41,914 nucleotides of DNA from an uncultured Pelagibacteraceae bacterium (GTDB lineage Bacteria; Pseudomonadota; Alphaproteobacteria; Pelagibacterales; Pelagibacteraceae): contig CACLKK010000005.1 of NCBI GenBank assembly GCA_902607525.1, forward strand, positions 1 through 41,914, in the 5' to 3' direction. The translations under genes and the position numbers were made by a program. Shown here in pieces: positions 17,943-28,793 of this stretch. The notes under the pieces are model-generated. The model did no database searches and was not told the DNA's origin. It worked only from the letters and a program-made list of their open reading frames with translations. Every line of letters starts with the position of its first letter. Position 1 is the stretch's first letter.

Positions 17943-20515
17943 TTTGTTCTTCTTTTTCCTTTCTTGTTTTTATCATATTCTTTTCTTTTCTCAATTAAAA
18001 TTAAAGCATCATCCATAGTTAATTCAGTTGGGTCTTTTTCTTCAGGTATTGTAGCATTAATAGATTTATATTTAATATAAGGCCCAAATTTTCCTTTCAT
18101 AACTCTTACAGGTTTCTTATCTTCAGGATGTTCGCCCAAATGTTTAATTTCAGACGAAGAAACTCTACCAGGTTTAGCTTCAGCTATCATGGTAACAGCT
18201 CTATTTAAACCTATAGTAAATATATCTTCAACAGATTCAATTCTTGCAGATTTATTTTCACATTTTAAATAAGGTCCAAATCTTCCCGAGTTTAAGGTTA
18301 TATCTTTTCCTGTATCAGGATGTTGACCGATTACTTTGGGTAATGAACATAAAAAATTTGCTCTTTGTAAGTCTATCGAGTCAATTGAGATACCTTTAGG
18401 AATTGAGACATTTTTGAAATTATTATTATCTTTTTCTTTTTTTTTCTTACTTTTTTTTGTCTTTTTAGTTTCTTCATCAGTAATTTCAGGAATTTTTTCA
18501 TATTGAATGTATGGACCAAATCTTCCTACTTTTAAGTACATATCATTACCATTTTCATGTTTTCCAATTAATTTTGGTTCTGCTAATTGCGATTGTTGTG
18601 CAGCCTTTGCTTTTGATAAAGGTCTGGTAAATTTACATTCTGGATAATTTGAACAGCCAATAAAAGCACCACCACGGAAACTATTTTTTAAACTTAATTG
18701 ACCATTCGCGCAAAGCTTGCATTTTCGATCAATATTACCATCATTATCCCTTTCAAATATTAAGGTGCCCAGACTATCATTCAATAAATCCAAAACTTCT
18801 CTTGTTCTTTTTTCCTTAACCTCAGTAACATTTTGGTTAAAATCCTTCCAAAACATCTCTAAAACTTTAATCCATCCTTCTTTTCCAGAAGTGATCTCGT
18901 CTAATTGATTTTCTAATCCAGCAGTAAAATTATAGTCTACATATTTAGAAAATAGTTTTTCTAAAAAAGCTGTTATTAATTTTCCTCTATCTGTCGGATG
19001 AAATCTTTTATTTAAAATTTCAACATAGCCTCTAGTTGATATTACAGAAATAATACTTGCGTATGTAGAAGGCCTTCCAATACCTAATTCTTCAAGTTTT
19101 TTTACTAAACTCGCTTCCGAATATCTAGGTGGTGGTTGTGTAAAATGTTGTTCATCTATAAGACTCTCAATATTAACAGGACCATTCGACATTTTAGGCA
19201 AAATGCTTTCACCATCTTCTTTTTTAGGATCTTTATAAATTTTTAAATAACCATCAAACTTAATTACTGATCCGGTAGTTTTTAAAATAGTTTGTTTGTT
19301 ATCAGATGTAATTGTAATTGTGTTTCTATCAAATTGTGCTGATTGCATTTGAGAAGATAAAGCTCTACTCCAAATTAGATCATACAATTTATATTGGTCT
19401 GGACTTAAATATTTTTTTACTTTTTCAGGTGATTTATCAATATCAGTGGGTCGTATTGCTTCGTGAGCTTCCTGAGCATTCTTTGCTTTTTTGCCGGAAT
19501 AATTTAGAGCATCTTTAGGAAGGTATTCATTTCCATATTCTTTTTTAATAAAATTTCTAAAGTTAGATACAGCTTCTTCTGAGATGTTTGTTCCGTCAGT
19601 TCTCATATATGTAATTAAACCTATAGTTTCTCCATCAATTTCAATTCCCTGATAAAGTTTTTGAGCAATTTGCATTGTTCTTGATGCACCTAATCCTAGT
19701 CTACCAGAGGATACCTGTTGAAGTGTTGATGTAGTGAATGGACCTGAAGGATTTCTACTTACAATTTTTGATGATATATCTGAAATATTAAATTTCATTT
19801 TTTTAATTCGTTCAGCTGCAGCATTAATATCTTCTTTATTTTTAAAGGAGAATTTTTCAATTTTGTTTCCCTCTAACAGTGAAATATTAGATGTTACTAT
19901 ATTATTATTTTTGTCTTTAAAGTTTACTTTTAAAGTCCAAAATTCCTTAGGATTAAACAATTCAATTTCATGTTCTCTTTCAGTAATTAATTTCAAAGCA
20001 ACCGACTGAACACGTCCAGCAGATTTGGATCCTGGTAGTTTAGTCCACAAAATAGGGGAAATATTAAATCCAACTAAATAGTCTAATGCTCTTCTAGCCA
20101 TGTATGCGTCGACTAAGAGTGGCTCAATATCTCTGGGATTTTCTATACCTTTCATAACAGCTTTTTTGGTAATTTCATTGAAAACAACTCTTTCTACCTT
20201 CTTATCTTTTAATAATTTTTTTTGGTCTAATACTTCTTTAACATGCCACGCGATAGCTTCACCTTCACGATCAGGGTCAGTTGCTAAAATTATTTTACTT
20301 GAGTCTGCCGCAGTATCGGTGATTTCTTTTAAATACTTTTTTGAAAAAGAATCAATTTCCCAAAGCATTTGAAAATTATTTTCTGGATCTACAGATCCAT
20401 TTTTTGATGGTAGATCTCTTATATGACCATAACTAGCTAAAACTTTATAATCTTTACCAAGATATTTATTAATTGTTTTTGCTTTTGCTGGACTTTCTAC
20501 AACTACAAGATTCAT
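17939..20515 (-). CDS. topA: DNA topoisomerase I
   Basis: MNLVVVESPAKAKTINKYLGKDYKVLASYGHIRDLP; TDPDREGEAIAWH; YMRTDGTNIS; one C4 zinc finger and three C-terminal GRFGPYxK-type repeats. Confidence 0.98.
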   Translation of the reverse strand: MNLVVVESPAKAKTINKYLGKDYKVLASYGHIRDLPSKNGSVDPENNFQMLWEIDSFSKKYLKEITDTAADSSKIILATDPDREGEAIAWHVKEVLDQKKLLKDKKVERVVFNEITKKAVMKGIENPRDIEPLLVDAYMARRALDYLVGFNISPILWTKLPGSKSAGRVQSVALKLITEREHEIELFNPKEFWTLKVNFKDKNNNIVTSNISLLEGNKIEKFSFKNKEDINAAAERIKKMKFNISDISSKIVSRNPSGPFTTSTLQQVSSGRLGLGASRTMQIAQKLYQGIEIDGETIGLITYMRTDGTNISEEAVSNFRNFIKKEYGNEYLPKDALNYSGKKAKNAQEAHEAIRPTDIDKSPEKVKKYLSPDQYKLYDLIWSRALSSQMQSAQFDRNTITITSDNKQTILKTTGSVIKFDGYLKIYKDPKKEDGESILPKMSNGPVNIESLIDEQHFTQPPPRYSEASLVKKLEELGIGRPSTYASIISVISTRGYVEILNKRFHPTDRGKLITAFLEKLFSKYVDYNFTAGLENQLDEITSGKEGWIKVLEMFWKDFNQNVTEVKEKRTREVLDLLNDSLGTLIFERDNDGNIDRKCKLCANGQLSLKNSFRGGAFIGCSNYPECKFTRPLSKAKAAQQSQLAEPKLIGKHENGNDMYLKVGRFGPYIQYEKIPEITDEETKKTKKSKKKKEKDNNNFKNVSIPKGISIDSIDLQRANFLCSLPKVIGQHPDTGKDITLNSGRFGPYLKCENKSARIESVEDIFTIGLNRAVTMIAEAKPGRVSSSEIKHLGEHPEDKKPVRVMKGKFGPYIKYKSINATIPEEKDPTELTMDDALILIEKRKEYDKNKKGKRRTK

Positions 20516-20600
20516 TTGTATTCCTTAAGAAACTTTAGTGTCAAATATAATTTGTTTTGTCAATTTAAGGTTTAAAAAATAGTAAAAAATGGCTTTATAC

Positions 20601-21212
20601 TTAGATTCTTATTTTCTTTTCATTTTTGTTTTTAAGGTTCGCTATATTTTTTCTATGGGTAAATATAATTAAAATAAAAAAAATAAATAGTATTTTTGAA
20701 TCAACAATCTGAGTAGAAGATAAAAATTCTGTAGAATTTATAAAAGTCTCCTTTATGAAATTTACAACAAAAATAGTCAAGGAAGCAAACATCGAAGATA
20801 CTGAAGAGTATTTAAATATTAGTGATATTACCAACCAAGTGAAAGCAAATAAGAAAAATAATTGTAATGACAAGGCTGCAAGTATTCCAACATAAGTAGC
20901 AACTCCTTTACCACCTTTAAATTTTAACCAAATTGGAAAAAGGTGTCCCAAAAAAGCTAGAATGCAAGATAATTGAATTAATTCAGGAAAATATTTTGCT
21001 GAAATAAAAACTGGTAAGAAACCTTTTAGAATATCTAGGATAAGTGTTATTAAGGCTAAAAATTTATTTCCTGTTCTTAGTACATTTGTTGCTCCAATAT
21101 TTCCAGAACCAATATTTCGTACATCTATCTTTCCAAAAATTTTTGTAACTAAAAAACCAAATGGTATTGAACCGCTGATGTACGAAAATAAAGTAACTAG
21201 AAAAATGTCCAT
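20601..21212 (-). CDS. plsY: Glycerol-3-phosphate acyltransferase PlsY
   Basis: YISGSIPFGFLVTKIFGKIDVRNIGSGNIGATNVLRTGNK; LKFKGGKGVAT. Confidence 0.96.
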   Translation of the reverse strand: MDIFLVTLFSYISGSIPFGFLVTKIFGKIDVRNIGSGNIGATNVLRTGNKFLALITLILDILKGFLPVFISAKYFPELIQLSCILAFLGHLFPIWLKFKGGKGVATYVGILAALSLQLFFLFAFTWLVISLIFKYSSVSSMFASLTIFVVNFIKETFINSTEFLSSTQIVDSKILFIFFILIIFTHRKNIANLKNKNEKKIRI

Positions 21213-21218
21213 TATAAA

Positions 21219-22511
21219 TTAAATTCTTTCGTATGCTAATTCACCCTTAACAAATGTTTTTAATACTTGTCCTTGTAATTTTCTATTTTCGATTGGTGTA
21301 TTTTTAGATTTTGATTTAAGTTTATCTTTATTAACTACCCACGGTTTATTTAAATCAAATATACATAAATCAGCATCTCTTCCTTTTTCAAGACTACCTT
21401 TATTAATACCTAGGATTTTAGCAGGACTTGAAGTAATCGAAGCTATTAATTTACTAAGTGTAACCGACTTATTGTGAAAAAGTTCTAGTGCTAAAGGAAG
21501 TAAAGTTTCAACACCAGTGGCACCAGTTGCTGCTTGAGAAAATGTTAATCTTTTTGATTCTTCATCTTCAGGCTTATGATCCGACACTATAACATCTATT
21601 ATCTCATCATTGATTGCTTTAACTAAAGACTGTCTATCATTTTCTGTTCTAAGAGGAGGGGAGAGTTTTAAAAAAGTCCTAAATTCACCTATATCATTTT
21701 CATTAAGCGATAAATTATTAATTGATACACCGGTAGTAAAAACTTTACCCTCACTTTTTGCTTTTCTTATTACTGAAATCGTTTTTTCAGAAGATATTTG
21801 AGAAATATGATATCTACAAAAATATTCTTCAAGAAATGATAAATCTCTTTCAACAATAATTTTTTCAGCTAAAAAAGGTATTCCTTTTAATCCTAGTCTC
21901 GTAGAAATTTCACCTTCGTTTATTAATCCACCATTAGATAAAATATTATCCTCAGCATGTTGCATAATTAAAGATTGTGATTCACTAGCAAAATTCATAA
22001 TCCTCGACATCACCTGAGGATCTTGAACAGTTTTTATTCCATCAGTAAAAGCAACTATTCCTTTTCTTTTAAGAAGACCAAATTCTGTCATTTGTTTACC
22101 ATCTGCATTTTTTGTTAATGTAGCTGCTGGGAATATATTTATTCTAGATTTATCTCTACCTCTTCGTTTTAAAAAATCTACCATTGAAACATTATCTATT
22201 ACCGGAGAAGTATTCGGCATAGAAACGACTGATGTAACTCCGCCAGATAAAGCTGCATTACTTAAAGTTCGAAAATTTTCTTTGTATTCAAATCCTGGTT
22301 CGCCTACAAAAACTCTCATATCGACTATACCAGGTATTAATACTTGTTTTTTCAGGTCTATTTTGTCAGCAGAAGAAGGCAAATTACCATTAGCCACTTT
22401 TTTTCCAACAGCTTTAATTAAACCTTTGGAATCGATAATTAAACCACCCATTTCATCAATTTTATTTTTTGGGTCAATTATTCTCGCGTTAATTAAGTAT
22501 TTTTCTTTCAT
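21219..22511 (-). CDS. Dihydroorotase-like protein lacking the HxH metal motif (PyrX/PyrC'-like, probably noncatalytic)
   Basis: Amidohydrolase fold sequence directly downstream of pyrB; VDMRVFVGEPGFEYKE replaces the expected D-x-HxH-x-REPG motif. Confidence 0.85.
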   Translation of the reverse strand: MKEKYLINARIIDPKNKIDEMGGLIIDSKGLIKAVGKKVANGNLPSSADKIDLKKQVLIPGIVDMRVFVGEPGFEYKENFRTLSNAALSGGVTSVVSMPNTSPVIDNVSMVDFLKRRGRDKSRINIFPAATLTKNADGKQMTEFGLLKRKGIVAFTDGIKTVQDPQVMSRIMNFASESQSLIMQHAEDNILSNGGLINEGEISTRLGLKGIPFLAEKIIVERDLSFLEEYFCRYHISQISSEKTISVIRKAKSEGKVFTTGVSINNLSLNENDIGEFRTFLKLSPPLRTENDRQSLVKAINDEIIDVIVSDHKPEDEESKRLTFSQAATGATGVETLLPLALELFHNKSVTLSKLIASITSSPAKILGINKGSLEKGRDADLCIFDLNKPWVVNKDKLKSKSKNTPIENRKLQGQVLKTFVKGELAYERI

Positions 22512-23461
22512 TAGTTTCTTTTACAAAAAATTTTTAAGCATGCCATTCTTACAGCTACGCCAAGTTCAACTTGTTCTCTTATTACGCTCCTGTTAATGTC
22601 ATCAGCAAGATTGGTATCAATCTCAACACCTCTATTCATTGGGCCAGGATGCATTATTAATGCATTTTTTTTTGCTAGTTTTAATTTATCTGGTGTTAAA
22701 CCAAAAAATTCGTAATACTCTCTGGCAGAAGGTAAAAAAGATCCTTGCATTCTTTCATTCTGCAGTCTTAACATCATAACTATGTCACAACTATCCAAAC
22801 CTTTTTTCATGTCAGTAAAAGATTTTACTCCAAGACGTTCTATAGAGTGAGGTAGTAAAGTTTTTGGAGCAACTACATTTACTTCGGCCCCTAACATATT
22901 CATTAAGTATATATTTGATCTTGCAACTCTAGAATGAAGTATATCTCCACATATTGCTATTTTTAATCCTTCAACTTTGCCTCTCCTATTAATTATTGTT
23001 AATGCATCTAACAAAGCTTGTGTAGGGTGTTCTCTTCTTCCATCACCAGCGTTTATAACTGCGCAGTTTACTTTTTGTGATAATAAATTTGGAGCTCCTG
23101 AATCTTGATGTCTTATTACGATTATGTCGGGATGCATGGCATTCAATGTCATTGCTGTGTCAATTAAAGTTTCACCCTTTTTAATAGCAGAGTTAACAAT
23201 ATTCATAGACATAACATCCGCGCCAAGTCTCTTCCCAGCAAGTTCAAAAGAACTTTGAGTTCTTGTAGAAGGTTCAAAAAATAAATTAATTTGAGTTTTT
23301 CCTCTTAAAATATCTATTTTTTTTGAAGAGCTTTTGTTAAGAGTGATAAATGTTTTAGCCTGCTTTAATATTTCGGAAACTTGAGAAAAAGAAAGATCTT
23401 GTATACCTAAGAGGTGATTTTGTTCCAATTTAACAGCTTTAAGTTTTTTAATTATAGCCAT
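22511..23461 (-). CDS. pyrB: Aspartate carbamoyltransferase catalytic subunit
   Basis: [52 protein letters not shown]. Internal ATG ([20 protein letters not shown]) at 23461 preferred. Confidence 0.95.
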   Translation of the reverse strand: MAIIKKLKAVKLEQNHLLGIQDLSFSQVSEILKQAKTFITLNKSSSKKIDILRGKTQINLFFEPSTRTQSSFELAGKRLGADVMSMNIVNSAIKKGETLIDTAMTLNAMHPDIIVIRHQDSGAPNLLSQKVNCAVINAGDGRREHPTQALLDALTIINRRGKVEGLKIAICGDILHSRVARSNIYLMNMLGAEVNVVAPKTLLPHSIERLGVKSFTDMKKGLDSCDIVMMLRLQNERMQGSFLPSAREYYEFFGLTPDKLKLAKKNALIMHPGPMNRGVEIDTNLADDINRSVIREQVELGVAVRMACLKIFCKRN

Positions 23462-23509
23462 TAAAATCAACTCTATAGCCCTTTGCAGGTAACTATGCAA
23501 GCATTTTAA

Positions 23510-23980
23510 TCAATTAGATAAATAATCTATAGCTCCTTGCAGTATAAAGGCTGCTGCATTCATATCTAATTTGCTTACTCTATTGCTTATATTTGTCCCT
23601 AATTCTTTAGTAATTTTAAAGCTCGCTTCGCTAGAAAGACGTTCGTCCCACATTGTGACAGGAATAGTAATATTTCTTGATAGATTTTTAGCAAAATCGT
23701 TAGCAGATTGTGATGATTTGCCTAAAGAACCGTCCATATTAATAGGATTACCAATAACGATTCCTTTTATATTACTTTCATTAATAATTTCGTTTATCTG
23801 ATTTATTAAAATATCAAATTTACTTTTTTGTATAGTTTTGAGAGGAGTAGCTATCTTTTTTTTTTCATCGCTTATAGCGAATCCCAGGTTCTTATTACCA
23901 TGGTCAATTCCTAACAATCTAGAATTGTTTCCTATAATTGTCTTAAATTCATCAATACTGAGTATATTGTATGTTTTCAT
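23510..23980 (-). CDS. ruvX: Putative pre-16S rRNA nuclease / Holliday junction resolvase YqgF/RuvX
   Basis: RLLGIDHGNKNLGFAISDEKKKIATPL; GIVIGNPINMDGSLG; MWDERLSS; DMNAAAFILQGAIDYL. Confidence 0.92.
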   Translation of the reverse strand: MKTYNILSIDEFKTIIGNNSRLLGIDHGNKNLGFAISDEKKKIATPLKTIQKSKFDILINQINEIINESNIKGIVIGNPINMDGSLGKSSQSANDFAKNLSRNITIPVTMWDERLSSEASFKITKELGTNISNRVSKLDMNAAAFILQGAIDYLSN

Positions 23981-24020
23981 CTTAAATGCTATTTTCCTAC
24001 TTATTTGCCAATAATCTCAA

Positions 24021-24308
24021 ATGTCAATAGATAAAGATACAGTAAAACATATATCAAAATTAGCTAGAATCTCATTAGATGAAAAGAAAATTAATAATCT
24101 TTCTAAAGATCTGTCTTCAATAATGAAATTTATTGAAAAATTAAACAAGCTTAATACTGACAAAGTTACACCTCTTACTTCGATAATAAATGCTTCACTT
24201 AAATCAAGACCTGATGAAATAAAAGATGAAAAAATAAGAGATCAAATTTTAAAAAATTCACCAGAAAAAAACGAAGAATTTTTTGTTGTACCAAAGGTAA
24301 TTGAATAG
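24021..24308 (+). CDS. gatC: Asp/Glu-tRNA amidotransferase subunit C
   Basis: [45 protein letters not shown]; upstream of gatA. Confidence 0.95.
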   Translation: MSIDKDTVKHISKLARISLDEKKINNLSKDLSSIMKFIEKLNKLNTDKVTPLTSIINASLKSRPDEIKDEKIRDQILKNSPEKNEEFFVVPKVIE

Positions 24309-24309
24309 T

Positions 24310-25764
24310 ATGTCAGATATATCAAAATTTTCTTTAACAGAAATAGTTAATGGAATAAAAAAGAAAGATTTTACCTCTGAAGAAGTAACAAAATCATTTA
24401 TTGATAATTCTAAAAAATCTAAAAAATTAAATACATATATAACTGAATGTTTTGAAGATGCATTAAAATCTGCCAAAAATTTTGATAAAGAAAAAAATTA
24501 TGAAGGTTTATTATCAGGCGTACCAATTGCTGTTAAAGATTTATTTTGTACAAAAAATATAAAAACTACTGCTGGAAGTAAAATTTTGCATAATTTTATT
24601 CCCACTTATGAGTCAACGGTTACTAACAACTTGTGGTCACAAGGTGCATTTTTGTTAGGAAAACTTAATTGTGATGAATTTGCAATGGGATCATCTAATG
24701 AAACTAGTTTTTTTGGAAGTGTTAAAAATCCATATGGAGATAAACTAGTTCCAGGAGGTTCCTCAGGTGGATCAGCTTCTGCTTTAGCAGCTGAACTTAC
24801 ACCAGCTACTATTGGAACTGATACTGGTGGATCTATCAGGCAGCCAGCTTCCTTTACTGGAACTGTTGGATTAAAACCAACTTATGGAAGATGTTCGAGG
24901 TGGGGCATAGTAGCTTTTGCATCTTCCCTTGATCAAGCAGGACCAATGACAAAAAATGTTAAAGATTGTGCTTTGCTATTACAGGCTATATCAGGTTATG
25001 ACCCTAAAGATTCTACTTCTATAAATACTAAGGTTGACAGTTATTCTTCTAAACTAACAGAACAAGTTAAAGGACTAAAAATAGGAATTCCAAAAGAATA
25101 TAGAGTTGATAACATGCCAAATGAAATTGATAATCTTTGGAAAAAAGGAATTGATTATTTAAAAGATGCAGGCGCAATAATAAAAAATATTTCTTTACCA
25201 CACACAATGTATGCTCTTCCTGCTTATTATATAGTTGCTCCTGCTGAAGCATCTTCTAATCTAGCTAGATACGATGGAGTAAAATATGGTCATAGAGCTA
25301 AGGGTAAAAATTTAATCGAAATGTATGAAAATACTAGATCTGAAGGTTTTGGTGACGAGGTCAAAAGAAGAATTTTAATTGGAACATATGTCTTATCGTC
25401 TGGTTATTATGATGCTTATTATTTAAAGGCACAAAAAGTAAGACAGTTAATAAAGGATGATTTTGATAAAGCTTTTAAAGATGTAGATGCAGTACTTACT
25501 CCTTCTACGCCTAATTCAGCTTTCAAGATAGGTGATAAAACCGATGATCCTGTTTCTATGTATTTAAATGATATTTTTACAGTACCTGTAAATCTATCTG
25601 GTTTGCCAGCAATTTCAGTTCCGGCCGGTCATGATAAAAATAATTTACCCCTAGGCTTACAGCTTATTGGAAAGGCTTTTGATGAACAAACAATTTTAAA
25701 TTTATCCCTTGCTATTGAAAAAAGGGCAAATTTTAAAAGAAATTATAAAAATTGGTGGACCTAA
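24310..25764 (+). CDS. gatA: Asp/Glu-tRNA amidotransferase subunit A
   Basis: [62 protein letters not shown] at 24310 follows the gatC stop. Confidence 0.97.
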   Translation: MSDISKFSLTEIVNGIKKKDFTSEEVTKSFIDNSKKSKKLNTYITECFEDALKSAKNFDKEKNYEGLLSGVPIAVKDLFCTKNIKTTAGSKILHNFIPTYESTVTNNLWSQGAFLLGKLNCDEFAMGSSNETSFFGSVKNPYGDKLVPGGSSGGSASALAAELTPATIGTDTGGSIRQPASFTGTVGLKPTYGRCSRWGIVAFASSLDQAGPMTKNVKDCALLLQAISGYDPKDSTSINTKVDSYSSKLTEQVKGLKIGIPKEYRVDNMPNEIDNLWKKGIDYLKDAGAIIKNISLPHTMYALPAYYIVAPAEASSNLARYDGVKYGHRAKGKNLIEMYENTRSEGFGDEVKRRILIGTYVLSSGYYDAYYLKAQKVRQLIKDDFDKAFKDVDAVLTPSTPNSAFKIGDKTDDPVSMYLNDIFTVPVNLSGLPAISVPAGHDKNNLPLGLQLIGKAFDEQTILNLSLAIEKRANFKRNYKNWWT

Positions 25765-27230
25765 TGAGTGAAAAAAAATTTGATTATTTTATAGATGGTA
25801 AAAATGATAAATGGGAGGTTATTATAGGCTTGGAGGTGCATGCTCAAGTATTATCTAAATCTAAACTTTTTTCTTCATCTCCTACTAAATTTGGCGCTGA
25901 ACCCAACACACAAGTAAGCTTAGTTGATTCTGCTTTTCCTGGTATGCTTCCCGTGATCAATCAATTTTGTGTTGAGCAAAGTGTTAAAACAGGATTGGGT
26001 TTAAAAGCAAAAATAAATTTAAACTCAGTTTTTGATAGAAAAAACTATTTTTATGCTGATCTACCACAAGGTTATCAAATTTCACAATATAAGAATCCTA
26101 TAGTTGGCGAAGGCGAAGTTATACTTGATATGCCTTACGGCACTAAAAAGATAGGTATCGAAAGACTTCATCTTGAGCAAGATGCTGGAAAAAGTATTCA
26201 TGATATGGATCCTGAAAATTCTTTTGTAGATTTGAATAGATCTGGAGTTGCGTTAATGGAAATTGTTAGCAAACCAGACCTAAGATCACCTGAAGAGGTA
26301 AATTCATATATTAAAAAATTAAGATCGATCATGAGATATCTTGAGACTTGTGACGGAAACATGCAAGAAGGTTCACTAAGAGCAGATGTTAATGTGTCAG
26401 TTAGAAAAATTGGTGATAAAAAATTTGGTACCCGCTGCGAAATTAAAAATGTAAATTCGATTAAATTTATGCAAATGGCAATTGAGTATGAAGCTAGGAG
26501 ACAAGTCGAACTATTGGAGTCTGGTAAAAATGTTAACCAAGAGACAAGATTATTTGATACAAAGAAAAATATTACAAGATCTATGCGATCAAAGGAAGAC
26601 GCACATGATTATAGATATTTTCCAGATCCAGATTTATTGCCACTCAAATTAGATGAAAGTTTAATCAATAAATTAAAAAAAGGATTACCAGAGCTTCCAG
26701 ATGAAAAAAAGGAGAGATTCATAAAGGATCATAATTTATCTCCTTATGAGGCAAACATATTAGTTTCTGAAAAAGAAATTTCAGAATATTATGAGGAAGT
26801 AATTAAAAAATGTGATAAAAAATTAGCTACTAATTGGATCACTGTTGAGTTATTTGCAGTATTAAATAAAAAAAATTTACCAATTTCACAATCACCTGTA
26901 AGTGCAAAGAATCTATCTTCATTAATTAAAATGATTACTTCAGGAAAGATTTCAGGAAAAATTGCTAAAGATGTTTTTGAAAAAATGCAAGCAGGTGATA
27001 AAAATCCTGAAGATATTGTTCAAAAAGAAGGATTAACTCAGCAAAGCAACCCTAAAGAATTAGAAAAAATAATTGATTCTGTTTTATCAAAAAACCAAGA
27101 TAAAGTTACTCAATATAAATCTGGAAAAGAAAAGCTCTTTGGCTATTTTGTTGGTGAAGTAATGAAAGTATCAAAGGGTAAAGCTAATCCTCAACTAGTA
27201 AATGAGATTCTTAAAAAGAAACTTCACTAA
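25764..27230 (+). CDS. gatB: Asp/Glu-tRNA amidotransferase subunit B
   Basis: [25 protein letters not shown]...; ATG at 25764 overlaps gatA TAA by one base. Confidence 0.97.
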   Translation: MSEKKFDYFIDGKNDKWEVIIGLEVHAQVLSKSKLFSSSPTKFGAEPNTQVSLVDSAFPGMLPVINQFCVEQSVKTGLGLKAKINLNSVFDRKNYFYADLPQGYQISQYKNPIVGEGEVILDMPYGTKKIGIERLHLEQDAGKSIHDMDPENSFVDLNRSGVALMEIVSKPDLRSPEEVNSYIKKLRSIMRYLETCDGNMQEGSLRADVNVSVRKIGDKKFGTRCEIKNVNSIKFMQMAIEYEARRQVELLESGKNVNQETRLFDTKKNITRSMRSKEDAHDYRYFPDPDLLPLKLDESLINKLKKGLPELPDEKKERFIKDHNLSPYEANILVSEKEISEYYEEVIKKCDKKLATNWITVELFAVLNKKNLPISQSPVSAKNLSSLIKMITSGKISGKIAKDVFEKMQAGDKNPEDIVQKEGLTQQSNPKELEKIIDSVLSKNQDKVTQYKSGKEKLFGYFVGEVMKVSKGKANPQLVNEILKKKLH

Positions 27231-27235
27231 ATAAA

Positions 27236-27892
27236 ATGGGATCAAATCTTGTAATAACAAAAGAAATTGAAAATTATATTAATAATCATTCGCTCGAATT
27301 AACCGCAGTTCAAAAAGAAATAATTTCATATAATAATAGTTTGGGTGACATCAAAAGAATGCAAATATCTATATTACAATGTCATTTTTTACATCTAATT
27401 GTTAAAATCTCGAATATCAAAAAAGTTTTAGAGATAGGCACATTTACAGGTTTAAGCGGTTTAACTATGTCAATATCTTTGCCTAAAGATGGAGAGCTTA
27501 TCACAATCGACAAAAGTGCAGAAAGAAATAAAATTGCATCTAATTTTTTTAGGAAAGCAAAACAAGAAAAAAAAATCAAAACAATCATTGGCTCGGCATT
27601 GGAAAGTATAAGTAATTTAAAAGAAAAAGAGCAAAAATTTGATCTTGTTTTTATTGATGCGGATAAAGAAAATTATAAAAATTATTACAATCAATCATTA
27701 GATTTAATAGAAAAAAACGGGTTGATCATAGTTGATAATGTTTTATGGCATGGTGAAGTTGTTGATACAAAAAAACAAGATAAGTTAACTACAGTTATCA
27801 GAGAATTCAATACCTACGTTAATAGAGATAAAAGAACAGAAAATTTAATCATTCCTGTTGGTGATGGGCTTACAGTTTGTAGAAAGTTGTAA
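27236..27892 (+). CDS. SAM-dependent O-methyltransferase (caffeoyl-CoA OMT-like family)
   Basis: KKVLEIGTFTGLSGLTMSISLPKDGELITID; FDLVFIDADKENYKNYYN; GLIIVDNVLWHGEV. Confidence 0.9.
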   Translation: MGSNLVITKEIENYINNHSLELTAVQKEIISYNNSLGDIKRMQISILQCHFLHLIVKISNIKKVLEIGTFTGLSGLTMSISLPKDGELITIDKSAERNKIASNFFRKAKQEKKIKTIIGSALESISNLKEKEQKFDLVFIDADKENYKNYYNQSLDLIEKNGLIIVDNVLWHGEVVDTKKQDKLTTVIREFNTYVNRDKRTENLIIPVGDGLTVCRKL

Positions 27893-28791
27893 TGTATTTT
27901 ATTTCAGGATTTTACAAGTTTAAAAAAATATTAAATATAGGAAAAAATAAAAAGATTATACAACTATACTTTATTAATAAGGGTATTAGAGGATCTATAA
28001 TCATTTCAAAAGAGGGAATTAACGGAACAATATCAGCTAAGAGGAAAATTTTAGATGTGGCTCTAAACAAAATAAAAAAAACTTTTAAGTTTAGTAACTT
28101 TGATAGCATAAATTTGTCTAAGTGTAGCTATCAACCCTTTCATAGAGGGAAAGTTAAATTAAAAAAAGAAGTAGTTCCTATGGGGATAAAAATATTAAAG
28201 AGGAAGTCTAAAAATCATGTAGATCCAACAAAATGGAATAAACTAATAAAAGATAAAAATACTTTTTTACTAGATGCAAGAAAGCCTTTTGAATTTAAAG
28301 TTGGCACATTTAAGAGATCAATAAATCCAAACGTTAATAACTTTCGTGAATTCCCAAATTATCTAAAAAATTTAAATAGAGAAAAAACTATAGCAATGTT
28401 TTGTACCGGAGGAATAAGGTGTGAGAAGGCAAGCATCTTTCTTAAAAAAAAAGGATTTAAGAACGTTTTTCAATTAAAGGGTGGAATTATAAATTACCTG
28501 AAAAAAATAAAAAAAAAAGAAAGTTTGTGGAAAGGTGAATGTTATGTTTTTGATAATAGGGTTTCAATTAAGCATAGCTTAATTCCTGGTTCTTTTTCAA
28601 TGTGTAGCGGATGTAGAAAGCCAATTTCACCAAAAGAAAAAAAATCAAGAAAATATGAAGAGGGAGTATCATGTCCAAATTGTCACGATCACCTAAAACC
28701 TTCACAAAAAGAAAGATTTAGGATGAGGCAAAGACAAATAAATCTTGCTAAAGAACGTGGAAAAAAGCACATATTCCAAAAAGAATATTAA
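27892..28791 (+). CDS. trhO: Rhodanese-domain tRNA uridine 5-hydroxylase TrhO/YceA-like
   Basis: N-terminal acylphosphatase-like domain, rhodanese loop FCTGGIRCEKAS, C-terminal CSGCRKPI...CPNCHD. Confidence 0.9.
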   Translation: MYFISGFYKFKKILNIGKNKKIIQLYFINKGIRGSIIISKEGINGTISAKRKILDVALNKIKKTFKFSNFDSINLSKCSYQPFHRGKVKLKKEVVPMGIKILKRKSKNHVDPTKWNKLIKDKNTFLLDARKPFEFKVGTFKRSINPNVNNFREFPNYLKNLNREKTIAMFCTGGIRCEKASIFLKKKGFKNVFQLKGGIINYLKKIKKKESLWKGECYVFDNRVSIKHSLIPGSFSMCSGCRKPISPKEKKSRKYEEGVSCPNCHDHLKPSQKERFRMRQRQINLAKERGKKHIFQKEY

Positions 28792-28793
28792 AA

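Noticed and set aside
23462-23500. Longer N-terminus for pyrB ([13 protein letters not shown]...)
   Set aside because: Internal ATG at 23461 better fits the ATCase N-terminus.
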